Shown: positions 58,140-64,000 of the stretch, piece after piece
Layout of the letters: every line of letters begins with the position of its first letter
Position numbering within the stretch: the stretch's first letter is position 1
Source: Physcomitrium patens
Taxonomy: Eukaryota; Streptophyta; Bryopsida; Funariales; Funariaceae
Direction of reading: 5' to 3'
Assembly (NCBI RefSeq): GCF_000002425.4
Contig: NC_037256.1
Coordinates: 5,737,648 to 5,801,647, forward strand
DNA length: 64,000 nucleotides
The notes under the pieces: generated by a model
Told to the model about the DNA's origin: nothing
The model's input: the letters and a program-made list of their open reading frames with translations, nothing else
The model's database searches: none
Program-made: the position numbers and the translations under genes

Positions 58140-59632
58140 TGTCGTATTACGTGCTTTCCTGCTCAAGAATGCGCCGGGCATCTGGCTGTAGAAGGTAGTA
58201 TGAAGATTCGCCAATAATCAAGCAGTCTATCAGTTTTTGACTACTGGAATATAAACGACTGTAAGAATACACCATAAATCTATACGGATGTCCTTCGACT
58301 GCTTGTCGAAGTCCTTTTTGCCCCAGTCGGTAGGTCTCTAGACGTTACAGAGAACCCCGAAGAACCCAATCTGCTAATCTCTGATACCGCTTTGTACTTA
58401 CGATCTTGTATCCACTGACTGTCTTGTTAGATTAATCCAATAAATTTCATTCACTCCGCATACTCAATCCTATAGACACCCTTTTAACTCTTCATCACAG
58501 ACATAACTTGATTTCATAAAACAGTCAAGAGTAATCAAACCTACTTCATTAAAAATCCCGATTCACCATTACAACATTGACTTCAGCAACGATTGCCTCA
58601 GTCTTCCTTAAACTCTATGAAGAAGAAAAATCCAATTCCCTGACTTTTCTTCCCTGACCCCGAAGTATGAAGCTCCTCTCCAATTCCCCTGATCTTCAAA
58701 AACCTCTAATGAAACCGAACTAGTAACCTTGAAAAAAACTTGAAGCTAGCTCTTCGATCCAAAAAACCCCCCCCCCTCTGATCTGAAAAAAAAAAAAAAA
58801 AAAAAAAACCCCCCCAAAAACTTATATCCCCCCCTTAACCTTATCCTCTGAATTTTTTTAATCTTTCGTCTTGGATCTGGAATTGGCTCCCACCGTCAGA
58901 GCTTAGATCCGAAATTGGCTCTCGCCATCAAAGCTTTCTCCTCCGTTTCTACCTTTAAGAGATCCATTTACCGAAAACAACGTTTCCTGAAACAGAAAAT
59001 AGGACAGCCTGAAACAGAATCGAATCCCGTAATCGGGACCACATTGAGTCGCTCGACCAATTCAGGTCTCATATTAGATAAGAGTCTAGTAGTAGGACCC
59101 GGATTTTCCCGTACTCAGACTGCATTGGGTTGCCCGACCAATGCAGGTCTCATATTGGGTAAGATGCCCGTAGTAACCTCGATGTTCTCGTAATTACTCT
59201 GCATTGGATTGCCCGACCAATACAGGTCTCATATTGGATAAGAGGACCCGGAGTAAGACCTGGATTTTCCCGTAATCAGACTGCATTGGGTTGCCCGACC
59301 AATACAGGTCTCATATTGGGTAAGAGGACCCGGATTGGATTCTCGAAATTGGATCCAATTGGCTCTTTGACCCAGGCTCACCCGTCGTGTGAATTGGTCC
59401 TTTTCCTTCCTGCTGACTCCCATTATTGGAATGGAATGGAGCATTTCAGTATGCCCCGGTTGACTGGAACGGGATGACTGAACCTGGCCACTCAGTATTT
59501 GCACTGGAGTTGGTCGTGCTCCNNNNNNNNNNNNNNNNNNNNNNNNNNNNNNNNNNNNNNNNNNNNNNNNNNNNNNNNNNNNNNNNNNNNNNNNNNNNNN
59601 NNNNNNNNNNNNNNNNNNNNNNATATTCGCGG
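58140..59632 (-). repeat. 5' LTR of TG-6, broken by TG-7, with assembly gap
   Basis: It is nearly identical to the 3' LTR (50697-52158) up to 59522. After the Ns, ATATTCGCGG (59623-59632) continues the LTR as at 52080-52091, then stops at the TG-7 terminus. The remaining about 70 bp of the LTR should lie beyond TG-7. Confidence 0.85.
59523..59622. other. Assembly gap, 100 N
   Basis: Exactly 100 Ns, the usual placeholder for a gap of unknown length. Comparison with 52076-52091 suggests very little or no sequence is really missing there. Confidence 0.97.
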
Positions 59633-61048
59633 TGTGGTGTTGTGACACGAGTATACAGTGAAAATAAAAAGAAAGGGGAATTTTATTAATATTCAGTTAC
59701 CTCGAATATTGGGAACATTGACCAACTCCAGTACAAATACTGAGTGGTCAGGTTCAGTGACTCCGTTACAGTCAGCCGGGGCATACTGAAATGCCCCGTT
59801 CGATTCCAATAACGGGAGTCAGCAGGAAGAGAAGGACCAATTCACACGACGGGTTCGAGGAGCCAATTGGATCCAATTTCGAGAATCCAATCCGGGTCCT
59901 CTTACCCAATATGAGACCTGTATTGGTGGGGCAACCCAATGCAGTCTAGTTACGGGAAATCCAGGTCTTACTACGGGTCTTAGCCAATCTGACACGAGGA
60001 CCAATTTGACCCAATTACGGGAAATCCAGGTCTTACTACGGGTCTTAGCCAATCTGACGCGAGGACCAATTTGACCCAATTACGGGAACATCCTGGTTAC
60101 TACGGACATCTTTACCAATATAGGACCTGAATTGGTAGGGCGACTCAATGTGGTCCCGATCACGGGATTCGATTCTGTTTCAGGCTGTCCTGTTCTCTGT
60201 GCCGTCTCAGGGAACATTGTTTTCGGTAAATGGATTTCTTAAAGGTAAAAACGGAGGAAAAAGCTTGGCGGCGAGAGCCAATTTCGAATCCAAGTTGAGG
60301 TGAGAGCCAATTTCGGATCCAAGCTTGAGGTGGGAGCCAATTCCGGATCTAAGACGGAAGATTGAAGAAATTCAGAGGATAAGGTTAGGGGGGATATAGT
60401 TTTGGAGGGAAATCGAGGGGGGAGCTAGTTTTTCAAGCTTCTGCAAGGTTACCAGTTCGGGGTTTTTATTTTTATTGGGGGTTTTTGAAGATCAAGGGAA
60501 TTAGAGAGAGGAGCTTCATGCTTCGGGTCGGGGAAGGAAAGACATAGAATTTGGATTTTTCTTCTTCGTAGAGTTTTGGGGAAGACTGAGGCAATCGCTG
60601 CTAAAGTCAGTGTTGTAATGATGAATCGGGATTTTTAAATGAAGTGGGTTTGAATACTCTTGACTGTTTTGTGAAATCGAGTTACGTCTATGATTGAAGG
60701 ATTAAAAGGGTGTCTATAGGATTGAGTATGCGGAGTGAATGAAATTTATTGGGTTAATCTAACAAGACAGTCAGTGGATACAAGATCGTAAGTACAAAGC
60801 AGTATTGAAGGTTAACAGTTTGGGTTGTACGGGGTTCTCTGTAACGTCTAGAGACCTACCGGCTGGGCAAAAAGGACTTCGACAAGCAGTCGAAGAGCAC
60901 CCGTATAGATTTATGGTACATTGTTGCAGTCGTTTATATTTCAGCAGTCAAAAACTGATAGACTGCTTGACTATCGGCGAATCTCCATACTACCTTCTAC
61001 AGCCAGACGCCCGGCGCGTTCTCGAGCAGGAAAGCACGTAATACGACA
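59633..61048 (+). repeat. 5' LTR of TG-7
   Basis: 1416 bp, from TGTGGTGTTGTGACACGAG (one change from TGTCGTGTTG) to CGTAATACGACA. It aligns with the TG-6 LTR in inverse orientation but has several differences, including a local duplication around 59940-60080 ('attacgggaaatccaggtc' repeated) and loss of the homopolymer C/A tract. Confidence 0.92.
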
Positions 61049-61052
61049 TAAG

Positions 61053-61070
61053 TGGTGAACCCGACGTGAA
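61053..61070 (+). promoter_or_regulatory. Primer binding site of TG-7, tRNA-Trp
   Basis: TGGTGAACCCGACGTGAA, four bases after the LTR, complementary to the 3' end of plant cytosolic tRNA-Trp including CCA. Confidence 0.87.
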
Positions 61071-61119
61071 AGCTTGAAGTAGAAGGTATTGAATTTCGAT
61101 TGATTTTATCTTTATTTTT

Positions 61120-63492
61120 ATGGAAAACGAAAATAAAAATTTTGAAGGATTTTTGGGAGAGGTTTCTGGTGGGGAGTCTTCTAAAGGACAAGGTATGCAC
61201 ATGGATCCGTCTATTGCTAGTTTGTTTCAAGCCTTCTCATTGTCAATGCAGCAACAGCAAAGCAATGATCGAAAGGAAGCTTTGGCAACCAAAGCATAAC
61301 AAGCAGTGGTCAATAAAATTGATCAATTTGATGGGAGGAATATTTCAAGGTATTTAAGATGTTATGTTCGTGAAATGGAATTAAATCGGGTTTCTGAGAA
61401 GAAAATGGTTGCACTATTTGGACTTGCCACGATACCGGAGATAAGGGACCACATTACATCGATTACGGATCATTGTGGGAATTCATGGGAGGATTTTTCA
61501 CATGCATTGAAAGACAAATATTTCTTAGAAGATGCTGATCGCGTTACTAAGAAGCTGTTTCTCGAATGGATTGAACGGCCCAATAAGAATTTGCAAGCAA
61601 CAAAGCTACTAAGGGAATTTGAGAGGCAGTACTTTCAATTATCGAAGGTAGAAAAATTGACATTGGAGCCAAACAAAGTTGCTCTATTTCTTCAAGCTGC
61701 TAATGGAAAATTGCAAGGGAAATTAGAACTTCTTCTTGAAGATAAAGAAGAAGTTGAATGATTGACAACAAAGTGGAAGAACGTTGAAGATGCGGTGGGG
61801 TTGCTTACAAAAAAAGAAAGGAAGAAGGATAGAAGCAATATTCCGAAAACAGTACAAGCACCCAAAGCTCCAGTACGTACAACACCACCGACAATGCCTA
61901 CAGTTCAACCTTCGACATCCTTATCAAAGAAAGCAGATATGGAGATAGAAGAAATTATACAAGGAATGCGAGATCTTCAAATCAAATTGGCAAGACTTGA
62001 AGAGAATACTTCTATAAACAATTCGAAGAATGTTTCAAAACAAGGATATGTACAAAGATGCATTTGGTGTGATGATGCTTCACACACTAGAAAAGATTGC
62101 AATGAATTTAATAATATGATACGGCAGGGAATTATTTGCTGGAAAGATGGGAAGATAGCATTGAAAGGTAGGGAGGATCTTCTTCAAACCAATTTTGGCA
62201 AGAAAGGAATGAGAGCATTGGTTCAAGATTACTTAAAAGAGCATGAAACAGTAGTACGAGAAAGTGCAAGTTATGGTGCTAGAGTAGATGATGTAATTGG
62301 TGGAAGTACGGAAACTAGTGAGTTTTGGGCTTCTGCCGTTTCTACAATGCAAGAAGGAAAATTACCTCAAGAAGCGTTATTGAGAACTGCAGCTACAATA
62401 CGAGGAAGAACAGGTTGGAAGGATCCTGTTGAGTCTCTTTCAGTTCATGCATATATTGCTAAGAGCCAACATGAAGCTTTGATGGAAGAAAAAAGACGAG
62501 GAAATTTTGATGATAGTAGAGAAGGAAATTCTTTTAAGAGGCAAACTCGAGGAGACAAGGCTCGGGAGGCAGCTTCACAAGAATTGCCTGTAAAAGATAC
62601 CTCAGCATCATTGGGAAAAAAAACAACGGAGACAAAAGATAAGGGCAAATCAATTGCTTATAAGCTACTTTCTGACATTGAAGCGGCAACAAATTTGAAA
62701 GGGGTGTTGGAAGAACGTATATTAAACGCTAAGGTGGAATTCACATTGAAAGAAGTCTTGGGAATTGCAAAGAAGGAGTTTCATGATGTTATCATTGACA
62801 ACATTAAGCGAAAGAGGCAATTAATGAGCGAAACTGGAATGAGTCATGCTATTGATGCAAGAATATGTAGAGATGAAGAAGAGGTTGATATTGGTTACAA
62901 GCAACCAACAAATGAAAAGAATGGGTATAATCAGCGAGTACGTTTCGAAGATTCTAGTGACAAGGAAATGGAAACTTTGAGCCATTATACTCGAAAGCAT
63001 TGGGCAAGGGCAACTACTGAGGTATTGGTGAAGGTAGGAGATATAGAAGAACCAATAGTTGCTTTGGTGGACCATGGTTCTGAAATAAATCTCATGTCTA
63101 AAGATCTTTATAAGAAGCAAAAATGGCCAATTGATATGGAACATGGATGGGCAATACGAGCAGCTAATAACACACGAGGCGAATTATATGGAGCTTGTCC
63201 AGATGTCAAAATTCGGATTGGGGATGTTGCGATAGAGCAACATTTCTTCGTTCAAGATACAACGTCTTATCCGTTGATTTTAGGACAACCTTATATCACG
63301 GCAACACGGATGGAAACAAAGGTACTTGACGATGGTTCTGCTTATGCAAGGGTACGGAGCGAAGATGGGAGGAAAGCTGTACAATTTCTAACAGTACCTC
63401 CTAACCATGAACGGAATCGAGATAGGTTGAGGGAGAAACCATTGCTAAAGATTGTTGAAGGATTTAAGGATTTTGGGGAGGTACCACTGTAA
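61120..63492 (+). pseudogene. gag: TG-7 gag with protease (two stops)
   Basis: Starts at ATG 61120. Order: leader (MENENKNFEGFLGE), poly-Gln, capsid-like region (61306-61761), basic linker, CCHC knuckle (from 62059: CIWCDDASHTRKDC), a charged region with a coiled-coil-like segment, and a protease-like site VDHGSE (63067-63084) followed by GQPYI-type flap text. Only two stops break it, TAA at about 61299 and TGA at 61759-61761, and both occur in TG-6. The 576-codon frame 61762-63492 is otherwise clean. It ends at TAA 63490-63492; pol follows in the -1 frame. Confidence 0.9.
63468..63474 (+). promoter_or_regulatory. Putative -1 frameshift heptamer GGATTTT (TG-7)
   Basis: Read as G GAT TTT in the gag frame. 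The -1 frame opens right here: its last stop is TAA at 63465-63467, and gag ends at 63490. The overlap is thus 25 nt and contains this heptamer. GGAUUUU is an established slippery sequence in a plant virus. Confidence 0.55.
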
Positions 63493-64000
63493 AGCGAGAT
63501 TATGGAGGTACAAAAGAGGAGGTACTCTCGCGAGATGAAGGTGCCTTTGATGCGAGTTTTATTGGTATATTGGAGAATGGAAATATTATGTATAAGAAAG
63601 TTGATGAATTTAAAAGAAAAGAAAGAAAAAGATTATATGATATTGAAGGACAATTACGCAAGATAGGTACATTGCAAGATGATGAGAGGATTTTGGGTGT
63701 TTATGAAGAAAATGGGCTGGAAGATTCATTGGAATTGATTACATCTATTGGGTTAGGGGATAATAATAAGATTGTTGAGATTCATTCGAGAGAAGTTTAT
63801 ACCATGCTTGAATCTTTTCAAGCACCAAAAGTCACAGTAGAGACGAGATATAAAACGGCAGATAAGAAGGTAAAGCCTGTTGCCGGACCATTACCAGAGG
63901 ATTCTAAAGAACAAATGGGAGAAGCATCAAAAGAAGCAAGTTTAAGAGATCCAATGAGTATTGGACATCAGTTTACTGAAGAGACTTTTGAAGAATTGAG
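63468..64000 (+). CDS. pol: TG-7 pol, N-terminal part (partial)
   Basis: Open to the window end in the -1 frame. It contains MYKKVDEFKRKERKRLYDIE from 63588, an acidic YEENGLEDSLELI segment and ETRYKTADKKVKPV, all as in TG-6. No catalytic domain is reached. No stop is seen in the visible part, unlike TG-6. Confidence 0.8.

Larger units (their letters stand above)
50697..59632 (-). mobile_element. TG-6: Ty3/Gypsy element with tRNA-Trp primer site, minus strand
   Basis: It has a 3' LTR (50697-52158), polypurine tract, pol, gag, primer site and most of the 5' LTR (58140-59632, with a 100-N gap at 59523-59622). The right end is not reached: the 5' LTR is broken at 59632 by TG-7. It is inserted into CV1-b. 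Gag and pol carry several stops, most explained by C-to-T changes on one strand or the other. Confidence 0.92.
59633..64000 (+). mobile_element. TG-7: Ty3/Gypsy element, tRNA-Trp primed, plus strand, cut by window end
   Basis: 5' LTR 59633-61048, primer site, gag and the first part of pol are present; the 3' part lies outside. It is head-to-head with TG-6 and inserted into its 5' LTR. Confidence 0.92.

Noticed and set aside
59426-59689. ORFs running through the N gap
   Set aside because: They are artefacts of translating Ns in LTR sequence.

Overview
This window looks like nuclear DNA of a land plant, probably a moss or another non-seed plant. The evidence is a plastid-targeted plant-type ferredoxin, an EDR2 C-terminal-domain protein, a nuclear tRNA-Gln gene, plant-type telomere-like (TTTAGGG) repeats, and very AT-rich DNA filled with nested Ty3/Gypsy retrotransposons. 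The species cannot be fixed from sequence alone. No bacterial, phage or CRISPR feature is present.

Layout. A block of nested and decayed retrotransposons fills 1-21832. AT-rich DNA with TA microsatellites follows (21833-24130). Then comes a small, more GC-rich gene island (about 24.1-34.4 kb) with ferredoxin (24806-25243), the EDR2-C protein (29105-30037), tRNA-Gln(TTG) (31091-31162) and one or two doubtful small ORFs. From about 35.3 kb to the window end there is a second retrotransposon nest with a 100-N assembly gap at 59523-59622.

Two element superclades dominate. (1) Chromoviruses, with gag (CCHC), DSG protease, RT, RNase H, integrase and a C-terminal chromodomain, occur as two families. 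CV1: intact-ended copy 44154-50390, host copy 42553-44153 plus 50391-50696, decayed copy about 18085-21832, solo LTR 36728-37288, LTR relic 35347-35690. CV2: intact-ended copy 8908-15246 on the minus strand, decayed copy 39057-42552. (2) A second Gypsy lineage, called TG here, has a tRNA-Trp primer site, long (about 1.3-1.5 kb) LTRs and a DHG-type protease: TG-1 (1-2476), TG-2 (2477-about 5320), TG-3 (5315-6206, minus), TG-4 (about 8160-17930, split by CV2), TG-5 (about 36180-39056), TG-6 (50697-59632, minus) and TG-7 (59633 to beyond the window).

Main observations. Both chromovirus families appear to be self-primed. An 11-nt site two bases after the 5' LTR is exactly complementary to an 11-mer about 31-32 nt downstream of the LTR TATA box, and the two families differ at three positions with compensating changes on both sides. 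The CV2 LTR carries a dense 5-bp-phased heat-shock-element array upstream of its TATA box. Both chromovirus families have a conserved extra reading frame after the chromodomain. Gag-pol overlaps carry in-frame GGAAAAC (CV) or GGATTTT (TG) heptamers suited to -1 frameshifting. Other points are telomere-like tracts inside TG LTRs, a 57-bp minisatellite beside a Pol I-promoter-like motif, and stop codons shared between TG-6 and TG-7.
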